Assembly: GCA_964508755.1 (NCBI GenBank)
Contig: CAZDUZ010000004.1
Coordinates: 1 to 41,547, forward strand
Reading direction: 5' to 3'
Length of the DNA: 41,547 nt
DNA from: CAZDUZ01 sp964508755
Lineage (GTDB): Bacteria; Patescibacteriota; Dojkabacteria; SC72; JAFGCJ01
In this document: piece after piece, positions 16,153-24,170 of the stretch
Layout of the letters: every line of letters starts with the position of its first letter
Numbering within the stretch: the stretch's first letter is position 1
Made by a program: the position numbers and the translations under genes
The notes under the pieces: model-generated
Database searches by the model: none
Seen by the model: only the letters and a program-made list of their open reading frames with translations
What the model was told of the DNA's origin: nothing

Positions 16153-17464
16153 CAGCAACCTCTTTCTTTGGCTCTTCAACTTGAGAACTTTCAGTAGAAA
16201 CCTCTGTAACCGGTTTGGAGCTCTCTTTATACTTCATGATTGCTTCAAGCGCAACCTTACCAACCCCTTTAATCTCACTTATTTCATCGTCAGACATTTC
16301 CTTCAGTTGTTCTAACGTAACTCCTGCTTTATCTAATGTCGCCATTAATCGGTCAGACAACTCAATTTTCTTCCCGGTATCTTTCTTCTCGGTATCCGGC
16401 ACTTCTGCACCTTGCTCTTTTCCACCCGATCTACGAGTTTCATCAAGACCAGGAGCGGTAATATCAATCTTCATATTGGTTAATTTTGCAGCGAGACGAA
16501 CATTCTGGCCATCTTTACCAATGGCAAGCGACAGTTGATCATCAACCACATGTACACGAGCCAAACCCTCTTCTACTATTTCGACTTTTTCGACTTTTGC
16601 CGGTCCAAGTGCATTTGCAATGAATTGTTCAAAATTGTCAGACCATTCAATAATATCTATCTTTTCTTCTCCGACTTCGCTCATCACATTTGCAATCCGC
16701 ATTCCCCGCTGGCCAACACAAGAGCCAATTGGATCGACGCCTTCTTGATGAGAGACAACACCAATTTTACTTCGAGAGCCAGCTTCACGCGCAATCGCTT
16801 TCACTTCGACAATACCTGATTCCATTTCTGGAACTTCTAGTTTGAAAAGCTCGACGAGAAACTCGGGAGCTGCTCGAGAAACTATTAGCTCTTCCTCGTT
16901 TTTAATTTCTTTAAGCAAAAATTTGTATCGTTCCCCAATTTTATAAAACTCATTAGGGATTTGATCTTCAGGAGGCATCTGGGCGGTACCTTTGCCAATC
17001 TCCACAATCGCGGTTGGTCCCATCATCCGCTGTACCAACCCGGTGACAACAGTACCAATTTTTTCACGGAATTCTGAGACCACAGCATTCTTTTCTGACT
17101 CACGCATTTTTTGAAGAATGACTTGACGAGCCGTCTGTGTCGCAATACGACCGAAACCTTCAATTGGAATTTCAAGTTCTACATGGTCTTCTTCTTTAAG
17201 GTTCTTCTCAATTTTTTGCGCATCAACGAGAGAGATCTGGGTATCCTTATCGGTAACCTCTTTAACTACAACCTTATCGGCAATTAGTTTGATCTCACCA
17301 GTTTCGCGGTTCACTTCTGACGTTAACACTTCCCCTCCGCCATATTCTCGTTTATACGCAGCAACGATTGCAGATTCCAATGCGGTATATACACTCTCCG
17401 AGTCAATGCCACGTTCTGCGCAAATCTGATTAACAGCTGCAGAAAATTCTGTAATTGTCGCCAT
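16121..17464 (-). CDS. nusA: Transcription termination/antitermination factor NusA
   Basis: A protein of 447 aa. The N-terminal RNA polymerase-binding domain (ESVYTALESAIVAAYKREYG) is followed by an S1 domain (about 135-200, GTVVTGLVQRMMGPTAIVEI). KH1 contains DPIGSCVGQRGMRIANVM and KH2 contains LSLAIGKDGQNVRLAAKLT. A C-terminal helix-hairpin-helix segment (ISEIKGVGKVALEAI) and a Glu/Lys-rich tail end the protein. It modulates pausing, termination and transcription-translation coupling. It heads the nusA-ylxR-infB cluster. Upstream, GATACT lies 6 nt from the ATG (17476-17471) but its -35 is weak. Confidence 0.97.
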   Translation of the reverse strand: MATITEFSAAVNQICAERGIDSESVYTALESAIVAAYKREYGGGEVLTSEVNRETGEIKLIADKVVVKEVTDKDTQISLVDAQKIEKNLKEEDHVELEIPIEGFGRIATQTARQVILQKMRESEKNAVVSEFREKIGTVVTGLVQRMMGPTAIVEIGKGTAQMPPEDQIPNEFYKIGERYKFLLKEIKNEEELIVSRAAPEFLVELFKLEVPEMESGIVEVKAIAREAGSRSKIGVVSHQEGVDPIGSCVGQRGMRIANVMSEVGEEKIDIIEWSDNFEQFIANALGPAKVEKVEIVEEGLARVHVVDDQLSLAIGKDGQNVRLAAKLTNMKIDITAPGLDETRRSGGKEQGAEVPDTEKKDTGKKIELSDRLMATLDKAGVTLEQLKEMSDDEISEIKGVGKVALEAIMKYKESSKPVTEVSTESSQVEEPKKEVADVDTEQKAEK

Positions 17465-17524
17465 AGCAACAGTATCTTAACTTATCTACACGTGATAATG
17501 CGTGCTTTGCGCGTGCAATAGCAC

Positions 17525-17556
17525 AAAAAAAGGGCGAGCACAAACCTCACCCTTTT
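17525..17556 (-). terminator. Intrinsic terminator of dnaJ
   Basis: On the minus strand AAAAGGGTGAG (17556-17546) pairs with CTCGCCCTTTT (17538-17528), with one T-G pair and a 7-nt loop. A run of seven T follows (17531-17525). It lies 85 nt past the dnaJ stop and upstream of nusA, so dnaJ and the nusA operon are separate units. Confidence 0.85.
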
Positions 17557-17640
17557 CACACGTACCGGTGCGATTATACCAAGTAATTAATTGTAGGGCA
17601 ATTGAGCAAGATCTTCATCAAAAAGTTCAAGGAATAATAT

Positions 17641-18738
17641 TTACTGTTCTTTCAACTCTTCCCATAACTTTTTCTCTCTCCGTCCAATTCGCTTTGGAAC
17701 CTCAACCTTTACTCGAACATATTCGTCACCAAAACCTTTTCCATTAAGTCGTGGCGCACCTTTTTTCGAAAGCTTGAAAACAGTATTCGGTTGCGTACCT
17801 GAAGGGACTTTCAGACGGACATCCCCGTGTACTGAAGGTACTTCGATGGTATCTCCCAGCACTGCCGACACAACCGGTACCATAACATCGACATATATAT
17901 CATCTTCACGTCTCTCAAACTTCGCATGCGGTTCTACCTGCAGTTCGATATATAAATCTCCGTACTCTCCTCCATTCCTTCCCGCTTGACCACCGTGCCT
18001 GAAGCGAAGAATCATTCCATCATAGCTTCCTTGAGGAATTTTGATCGTTATCTTCTTTCGCTCTGTTACTACACCATCTCCGTCACATTCCTTACAAGAT
18101 CGTTCAGCCACCGTGCCTCGTCCATGACAGACTGGACATTCAGTAACAACCGATATACCGCCGAGAAATGTATTTTGCACCCTTCTCACTCGTCCTTGTC
18201 CGTTACACTGGGTGCACGTTTTCATGTTTCCACCTTCAGCTCCCGTTCCATTACATGATTCACATTGCACATTACGTTCCACAACAACCTCTTTTTCAGC
18301 TCCCCAAATCGCTTCCTCAAACTTCAACGAGATCGTAGATTTCAGGTCAGAACCTTTTCTTGGTCGTGTTCCCCCTCCCCCCATACCTCCAAAATCAAAT
18401 CCAAATCCACCCATACCTCCAAAGATGTTGCTAAACATATCCCCAAGATCACCCATATCAAAGGGAGTTCCTCCAAATCCGGAAAAACCGCTCGCTGAAT
18501 CAGGGTCAAATCCTTGCGTACCCGCATGTCCAAATTGATCGTAAGCTTTTCGCTTTTGCTCATTAGAAAGAACTTCATACGCTTCCCTCACCTCGTTAAA
18601 CTTTTCCTCTGCGTCAGCTGACTTGTTGTGGTCTGGATGCAGTTCTTTAGCCAACTTACGGTAGGCTTTTTTAATCTCTGATATCGAAGCGTCTTTTGCA
18701 ACTCCGAGCACTTCATAAAAATCTCGCTTATCAGGCAT
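17641..18738 (-). CDS. dnaJ: Chaperone protein DnaJ (Hsp40)
   Basis: A protein of 365 aa with class A architecture. The J domain carries HPD at 34-36 (KELHPDHNKSAD), and a Gly/Phe-rich region follows at about 75-125. The zinc region has four CxxCxGxG repeats: CESCNGTG, CTQCNGQG, CPVCHGRG and CKECDGDG. The C-terminal substrate-binding domains include the typical IPQGSYDGMILRFRHGGQAG. It stimulates DnaK ATPase and delivers unfolded clients. It is monocistronic here: neither dnaK nor grpE is adjacent, and I found no CIRCE inverted repeat upstream. The start ATG is supported by the normal J-domain N-terminus (MPDKRDFYEVLGV). Confidence 0.98.
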   Translation of the reverse strand: MPDKRDFYEVLGVAKDASISEIKKAYRKLAKELHPDHNKSADAEEKFNEVREAYEVLSNEQKRKAYDQFGHAGTQGFDPDSASGFSGFGGTPFDMGDLGDMFSNIFGGMGGFGFDFGGMGGGGTRPRKGSDLKSTISLKFEEAIWGAEKEVVVERNVQCESCNGTGAEGGNMKTCTQCNGQGRVRRVQNTFLGGISVVTECPVCHGRGTVAERSCKECDGDGVVTERKKITIKIPQGSYDGMILRFRHGGQAGRNGGEYGDLYIELQVEPHAKFERREDDIYVDVMVPVVSAVLGDTIEVPSVHGDVRLKVPSGTQPNTVFKLSKKGAPRLNGKGFGDEYVRVKVEVPKRIGRREKKLWEELKEQ

Positions 18739-19054
18739 GTCGTAAAAACTTTTAGTTTAAAAAAACAAATATGCACTCCTCGTTAATGGGCCCAGTCTAT
18801 CATAACTACAGACAATTACGATTCTGTTTCGTGAAACCATACTATACGAATAAGATCACATCCTACCAACTAGCAGTCAAACCACCCAATTGCTAATCCT
18901 GGATTATACTCCGACACAGTTTCCTGAGCAATATGACAGATATTTACCATAATAGCCACCTCTCTTATGCTACAATAACAATTATTGGATCTCGCATCTT
19001 TATAATATTAAATCGTATTAATCTGTATTATCCATCCGTTACATCTACTTACGT
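18739..19054. other. Divergent dnaJ-sortase intergenic region
   Basis: 316 nt without a gene. Several AT-rich hexamers resemble -10 boxes for the plus strand (TGCTACAAT at 18969-18976, TATAAT at 19001-19006, TATTAT at 19026-19031), but none has a convincing -35 or lies close to ATG 19055. I see no hairpin, repeat or RNA structure here. Confidence 0.4.
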
Positions 19055-19894
19055 ATGAATACAAACTTCTACAACACACGAATTGCTGAACCCACCGAGG
19101 AAGAAATGAGCGAGGCGTATAACCAATGGAAACGGATTCGCCTTGCAAAATATATTGTTTCTTCGGTTCTTGGTATAACAGGCTTTGCAATTTTAATCTC
19201 TCAGTTGGGTCCGCTGGCAGTTTCATATATGCAAGGATATGTTCTCGAATCCCAAGTCAGTAACATTGTTGACCCGGCTCCATCGCAAGTGCTTACTCCA
19301 CGTGATACCGATCTACCCTACTACGACCCGGGAGCAAGTTACTTTCAAAACCTAGTTTCACATATCGGAAGCGCAACTGTCGCAGGAATGGATTCCGAAC
19401 AATCGTATCCTTCCGCTCAACCCCCAATCACCGTAAATACCGAGTATAAAACCCCTATGTTTATTAGAATTAGTTCAATTGGGATTACAGACATTACCAT
19501 TTCTTCAAATGTGGACAGTTTAAACGAAAAGGTTTACAACCAAGCTCTTAAAAAAGGTCTCGCTCATTTCCAAGGGACACCTCTACCAGGAGACGGCGGT
19601 AACAGCTTTATTTACGGACACAGCGCTGTTGATTCTTTCTTTACCCGACATCCAAACGATCCCGAAACCATTTTTTCCCGATTGGAGAATATTGAGATTG
19701 GAGACACGGTAGACATCGCAAAAGATGGAAATACATTGACCTATGTGGTGCAAAAGAAGAAAATAACAGAGCCTGACGATTTCGATGTAATTCTTGGTGA
19801 TTCAAATAAGGAAACGGTAACACTTATGACTTGTTGGCCTCTCGGAATCGGCAGCAAAAGATTAATTGTCATAGCAGAACGAATCGATGGATAA
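19055..19894 (+). CDS. Sortase family transpeptidase
   Basis: A protein of 279 aa. A membrane helix lies at about 34-56 and a linker rich in Pro/Ser/Asp follows. The catalytic beta-barrel has His189 in FIYGHSA, Cys260 in TLMTCWPLG and Arg269 in GSKRLIVIAERI, the His-Cys-Arg triad of sortases. It would sit outside the membrane and cleave a sorting motif, attaching the protein to an envelope acceptor. Class cannot be fixed by eye; the layout resembles class D/E. The end overlaps the next gene by 8 nt, so it is translationally coupled to the solute-binding protein. A possible substrate motif (QPQTG) is in the 774-residue surface protein. Confidence 0.9.
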   Translation: MNTNFYNTRIAEPTEEEMSEAYNQWKRIRLAKYIVSSVLGITGFAILISQLGPLAVSYMQGYVLESQVSNIVDPAPSQVLTPRDTDLPYYDPGASYFQNLVSHIGSATVAGMDSEQSYPSAQPPITVNTEYKTPMFIRISSIGITDITISSNVDSLNEKVYNQALKKGLAHFQGTPLPGDGGNSFIYGHSAVDSFFTRHPNDPETIFSRLENIEIGDTVDIAKDGNTLTYVVQKKKITEPDDFDVILGDSNKETVTLMTCWPLGIGSKRLIVIAERIDG

Positions 19895-21221
19895 AAAGAA
19901 GTTGCTCATTGTAATTCTCGCGGTAGTACTCATTCTTATGATTGTAGTCATTTATGCAATGATTAAACGCGGAAGCAGCAGTAACAATGGAAATGGTGGA
20001 AATTCTGGAGGGAATGTAGAACTCACGTATTGGGGGCTATGGGAACCATCCGAACACATGGAGGCAGTCATCGCTGAATTCGAGTCAAAATACCCAAATA
20101 TAAAAGTTAACTATACGCAGAAACGGTTCACACAGTATGAAGACAATGTTTTCAATGCGCTCACCGATCCTCAAACAACCCCTGATATTGTTCGAATAAA
20201 CAATGCGTGGACGTATAAGTTCCAGAATAGGCTTTCTCGCGTTCCCCCAGAAATCATGACAGAAGCAGAATTTAAGAAAACATTTTTTACTGCTACCGTA
20301 AATGATTTCACCGGATACGATGGATATTTATATGCTATCCCTCTTGAGGTCGACGGACTAGGAATGTATTACAACGTTGATCTTCTCGCCAAAGCTGGAA
20401 TCTCTCAACCTCCCGAAGACTGGGACACCCTTATTGAATATGCCCAAGATTTAACGAAGACAGATAATTCAGGAACAATAACGCAAGCCGGAGCTGGCAT
20501 TGGATGTTCTACCAATGTTTTACATTCAGCCGATATCCTTACAGCACTCATGCTTCTTAATAATGTCACCATGAACAACGAAAATGGAACACAAGCAGCG
20601 TTCAACACAAGAAAAGGTGAAGAGACTCTTGAGTATTACACCGCATTTGTAAATGAACATAACGTATGGGACTGCTCTTTGCGCAGTGACCTAGAAATGT
20701 TTGCAGCAGGGAAACTCGCTATCATGTTTGGTCCCAGTTGGAGAGTCTTTGATATCATCAACCAAAATTCCACGGTAAACTTCAAGACAGCACCATTCCC
20801 ACAGCTTCCGGGTAATACTGAACCTACTCATTACGGAATGTATTGGGGAGAAGCTGTTTCCAAAGCATCTACCCATCAAAATGAAGCGTGGACATTTATT
20901 GCTTTCCTTGCTGAAAAAGAACAACTTATGTCGATGTATTCGGCAGCTTCAGACAGTCGGGCATTCGGTGAACCATATTCTCGTTTAGATCTTTATGACG
21001 AGATCGTAGATGCTGATTATGTTGGGCCGTTTATTGAAATGGCACCCTACTATACGAGTTGGCGCATTGGAGATCAGAAAACATCGGAAACGGCTCTGAA
21101 CAAAGCAATTACTGATGCAGTCGAAGGTCGAGCAGCACCAGGAACAGCACTGAGTGATGCCGTAGATACAATCAACGAAAAGATGACCGAGCTTTATGAG
21201 GGTCAAACAACCAGCAATTAG
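19887..21221 (+). CDS. Membrane-anchored extracellular solute-binding protein (family 1, sugar type)
   Basis: A protein of 444 aa. An uncleaved-looking N-terminal helix (about 4-26, LLIVILAVVLILMIVVIYAM) and a Gly/Asn/Ser linker lead into a periplasmic-binding fold: VELTYWGLWEPSEHMEAVI, a hinge region with YAIPLEVDGLGMYYNVDLL, and MFAAGKLAIMFGPSW, all typical of family 1 binding proteins for oligosaccharides. There is no lipobox cysteine, so it is held by the helix, not by a lipid. No ABC permease or ATPase gene is in the window, so uptake is not demonstrated and a role as a surface binder is possible. It overlaps the sortase gene. Confidence 0.86.
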   Translation: MDKKKLLIVILAVVLILMIVVIYAMIKRGSSSNNGNGGNSGGNVELTYWGLWEPSEHMEAVIAEFESKYPNIKVNYTQKRFTQYEDNVFNALTDPQTTPDIVRINNAWTYKFQNRLSRVPPEIMTEAEFKKTFFTATVNDFTGYDGYLYAIPLEVDGLGMYYNVDLLAKAGISQPPEDWDTLIEYAQDLTKTDNSGTITQAGAGIGCSTNVLHSADILTALMLLNNVTMNNENGTQAAFNTRKGEETLEYYTAFVNEHNVWDCSLRSDLEMFAAGKLAIMFGPSWRVFDIINQNSTVNFKTAPFPQLPGNTEPTHYGMYWGEAVSKASTHQNEAWTFIAFLAEKEQLMSMYSAASDSRAFGEPYSRLDLYDEIVDADYVGPFIEMAPYYTSWRIGDQKTSETALNKAITDAVEGRAAPGTALSDAVDTINEKMTELYEGQTTSN

Positions 21222-21256
21222 TAGCTCGTTGATATTTCATCCGTTCCCTTTCCGGA

Positions 21257-21286
21257 TTGCGCTCATACAACACGATGTTATATAGT
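21257..21286 (+). promoter_or_regulatory. Promoter of the Ig-like surface protein, leaderless
   Basis: -35 TTGCGC (21257-21262), 18-nt spacer, -10 TATAGT (21281-21286), then 8 nt to ATG 21295. A TATATA at 21279-21284 with a 16-nt spacer is the alternative reading. Confidence 0.55.
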
Positions 21287-21294
21287 GAGTGGTA

Positions 21295-24012
21295 ATGAGA
21301 AGGTCAGAACAACACAGAAAAATACTTACACTCACTGCGTCGTTTTTGATGCTTCTTGCAATTCCGATTAGTCTTGCAGGAGTAAGGACGGTAAATGATA
21401 TCAGAAATCGTGCCGCAGAAGACATTCTTCTTGATTTCGATACTGACTTTTCCTCACCAACAGCACAATCGGTGTATCCTGGAACACCTTATACGCTCGA
21501 AGTATCCCTCACGGGAGATCTTGCACCGATTGCAACGGTCTCGCTTGGATGCGACACCAATACGTGTTCTGATGTATGTGACGGAGCAGAACACAATCCA
21601 CCCGAAGGACTTCAGTTTAATTCTGAAACCAATACCCTATTCTGGAATAGACAGGCAGTGCAACGAATTGGAGAGAGTTGGAATGTTACCCTCAGCGCCA
21701 CAGCACCTTCACCAGATAATCCCGACAATACAATCTGCGTTCTCAAGACATTGACATTGATGTATCAAGAGCGCACCGAAAACGTACCGCCAACCTGCAC
21801 GCTTTTTCTTCCAGGTAAGCACTCAACAATTACCGCTGGTTCCTCAACTCCACTTAAGTTGGAAGCTCGCGATACTGACGGAGGAATATCAAAGGCTGTT
21901 TTGACAGTATCAGACGAGAATGGCATTCTCGAAGAGCGTGAATGGGAAGACGAAACCGCACCGCAAACACTATTTCTATCCAAAGAGAGTGATCCAGAAC
22001 TGTCATTTACCCCTCAAACACCAGGAACCTTTTATTATTCAGCGGAAGTTACAGACAACGAAGGCACTTCGACACTTTGCTCTACAGAAGGAGGAAGTGA
22101 CGGACCGGAAATAAATATCGTCATTCCAGGAGAAAATGGATCCCCAGTATACAAGACTGACCCTTACACTCAGTCATCACCGGGGACATCCCTTAACATT
22201 GGCCAATCCTACACATATATCGTAGAAGCAGAAGATCCAAACGGTGATTCAATGGATTACTTCATTGTTAACAACACCGGCTGGTTGACCTTTACGGTAA
22301 ATTCCAATGAACCCGGCAAGTTCAAAGGTACATTTACCGGCACTCCCACCGCCGCAGGAAGTTATACTGCGGGTATAGCATTACATGACGGAGCTCACAA
22401 TCACTATTCAACTCAATTGTGGGTTATCAATGTTAATTATCCTGAAAATGATGTACCTTCAGTTAAAGTAACGCTCCCTCCTGTCGGAACATCGGTGGAG
22501 CACGGACAGACAATGCGGATAGAATGGGAAGCAACCGATCGAAATCTCATAACGAAGTTTGACGTCTATCTCTCCACTGATCCACAGAACGCATCGGCTT
22601 CAATTCCCCTTTCCCTCGGTCTTGGATATAACTACAATGCCTATCTTTGGAATGTCGGCTCTACCCCTCCGGGCTACTATTACATCATTGTCAAAGCAAC
22701 CGATAACCAGACACCTCCAGCTACCGGAGCAGGGATTTCTGCAGCATTTGGAATATCTGTTCCGGCAGAAGGAGTACCTCCCGTACAACCCGTTGTAACT
22801 GGACACCCAACCATTTCCAATCTAAGACCCGGCGATCGCAGTGAAATTGAAGAAACAAATCCCTTTATCTCAGCCGACCTATCAGCGGCAGACAACGCCA
22901 CCGTTAAAAAGGATAGTATTGTGGTAAGAGTCGATGATATCGACGTTACAGATTTGATTTCGACAGAAGGAGAAGATCAACAGACCGCATCCTTTATGTA
23001 CAAACCTGAAGAACCTCTCGGTTTAGGAACCCATCGTATTAATGTAACCTTTGAAGATTCCTCCAATCAAACTGCATCCAAATCCTGGACATTTACAATT
23101 GTTGTTGGAGAAGAAGAAGAGGAGGAAGAAGAAGAGCCTGCAGATACCATATCGTTGTTTGGATTTGAAATACCTCGCCGAATAGCAGTAATCATTGGGA
23201 TTGGCATCGTGCTTCTCATAATTGCGCTTGCCATTCCATGGCTCTTTTATGCGGCGTGGAAGGGACCAAAGGAAGAGGAACTTCCTTTTGAACCATACAC
23301 TCCACCAGCACCAAGAGCGACAGGAAGTAGCATTCTCCAAGTAAAACCACCCATCTACGGGAATGTGAGCGGAGTGCCAGGACAACCAGTACATCCGACT
23401 TTTTCTCAAGAATCGTTATCTTCTTCTCATCCAGGTAGCACGTCCCTCCCATCAGAAAAACCAAGTACGGTTCCGTTCACCGATCACACAATTACTCGGA
23501 AAGAAAATTCTCCTGTCGGGCTTCCCTCCTTCAGATCCTCCGGTTTCGAGGAACGTATAGATTCATCCCCAATCCATTCAGAGTCATCAAGCCCTGCCCC
23601 CTTCCAGCCCCCTCAAACCCCTCCCACGAACAAGGAAACCAATTGGGCTCAAGACAGAACGGAAAACACCGCAGAGGCACAAGACATGCAAGATTCAGCT
23701 GATAATACTGAGGTTGTAGAGACAGAGGAAGATGATGCGTATCAAAAGCTACAAGAGGCGTTAAAAAACATTTCTCAAGAAGAACAAGAAAGTTCGCTTT
23801 TACCTGAAAATCAGGAAAACGCCCCCCCTGTTGAACCACCGACTTCAGCGATTCAAGGTGAAAAAGCGACTGATAATGCACCGCCCTCAGGAATTCAGAA
23901 TGAAAACCCAACAAGTCCCCCTACTGACACGCCTACCACCACCACTGCTACCCAAGAACCGCAGTTGAAACCGTTCAAACCGCCATTGACGCCATCCGAT
24001 CTTTCTCGTTAA
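21295..24012 (+). CDS. Large surface protein with Ig/cadherin-like domains and long cytoplasmic tail
   Basis: A protein of 905 aa. An N-terminal signal helix (about 10-30) precedes ~590 extracellular residues made of beta-sandwich-like modules. Recognisable are KLEARDTDGGISKAVLTVSD and YIVEAEDPNGDSMDYF with GTFTGTPTAAGSYTAGI (putative-Ig/cadherin-like), and RIEWEATDRNLITKFDVYLS. The first module has a Cys cluster (CDTNTCSDVCDG). A glutamate run (EEEEEEEEE) precedes the membrane helix at about 630-652, and ~250 residues rich in Pro, Ser, Glu and Thr follow on the cytoplasmic side. I see no LPXTG-like motif. It is probably an adhesin or structural surface protein; no specific ligand can be named. 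ATG 21295 is chosen over GTG 21289 from the -10 spacing. Confidence 0.8.
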   Translation: MRRSEQHRKILTLTASFLMLLAIPISLAGVRTVNDIRNRAAEDILLDFDTDFSSPTAQSVYPGTPYTLEVSLTGDLAPIATVSLGCDTNTCSDVCDGAEHNPPEGLQFNSETNTLFWNRQAVQRIGESWNVTLSATAPSPDNPDNTICVLKTLTLMYQERTENVPPTCTLFLPGKHSTITAGSSTPLKLEARDTDGGISKAVLTVSDENGILEEREWEDETAPQTLFLSKESDPELSFTPQTPGTFYYSAEVTDNEGTSTLCSTEGGSDGPEINIVIPGENGSPVYKTDPYTQSSPGTSLNIGQSYTYIVEAEDPNGDSMDYFIVNNTGWLTFTVNSNEPGKFKGTFTGTPTAAGSYTAGIALHDGAHNHYSTQLWVINVNYPENDVPSVKVTLPPVGTSVEHGQTMRIEWEATDRNLITKFDVYLSTDPQNASASIPLSLGLGYNYNAYLWNVGSTPPGYYYIIVKATDNQTPPATGAGISAAFGISVPAEGVPPVQPVVTGHPTISNLRPGDRSEIEETNPFISADLSAADNATVKKDSIVVRVDDIDVTDLISTEGEDQQTASFMYKPEEPLGLGTHRINVTFEDSSNQTASKSWTFTIVVGEEEEEEEEEPADTISLFGFEIPRRIAVIIGIGIVLLIIALAIPWLFYAAWKGPKEEELPFEPYTPPAPRATGSSILQVKPPIYGNVSGVPGQPVHPTFSQESLSSSHPGSTSLPSEKPSTVPFTDHTITRKENSPVGLPSFRSSGFEERIDSSPIHSESSSPAPFQPPQTPPTNKETNWAQDRTENTAEAQDMQDSADNTEVVETEEDDAYQKLQEALKNISQEEQESSLLPENQENAPPVEPPTSAIQGEKATDNAPPSGIQNENPTSPPTDTPTTTTATQEPQLKPFKPPLTPSDLSR

Positions 24013-24133
24013 TTTTTTTCGTTCATCCCCAAGAAGTATAGATCTGTCCCATCCAGTCGATTTTCCTTTCGTCATTTGACACCGCTTAGTTAACAGGAAG
24101 TTTACTATAACAACTTTTTCCTGTCTGTCTGAG

Positions 24134-24162
24134 TTGCGATTACCTGCTACAATCCGTATAAT
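24134..24162 (+). promoter_or_regulatory. Promoter of alaS, leaderless
   Basis: -35 TTGCGA (24134-24139), 17-nt spacer, perfect -10 TATAAT (24157-24162), then 8 nt to ATG 24171. This is the clearest case in the window of a promoter that leaves no room for a 5' UTR. An inverted repeat ACAGGAA/TTCCTGT (about 24093-24124) lies just upstream, of unknown meaning. Confidence 0.75.
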
Positions 24163-24170
24163 CAAATACT

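Noticed and set aside
18739..18800. CIRCE/HrcA operator upstream of dnaJ
   Set aside because: GCACTC occurs once at about 18772, but there is no matching GAGTGC arm at the required 9-nt spacing.
21238..21256. Short inverted repeat ATCCG/CGGAT after the solute-binding protein gene
   Set aside because: It is only 5 bp with no T-run, too weak to call a terminator.
23110..23136. GAA/GAG tract encoding a Glu run as a phase-variation switch
   Set aside because: It is an impure trinucleotide run that changes length in frame, so slippage would not switch the gene off.
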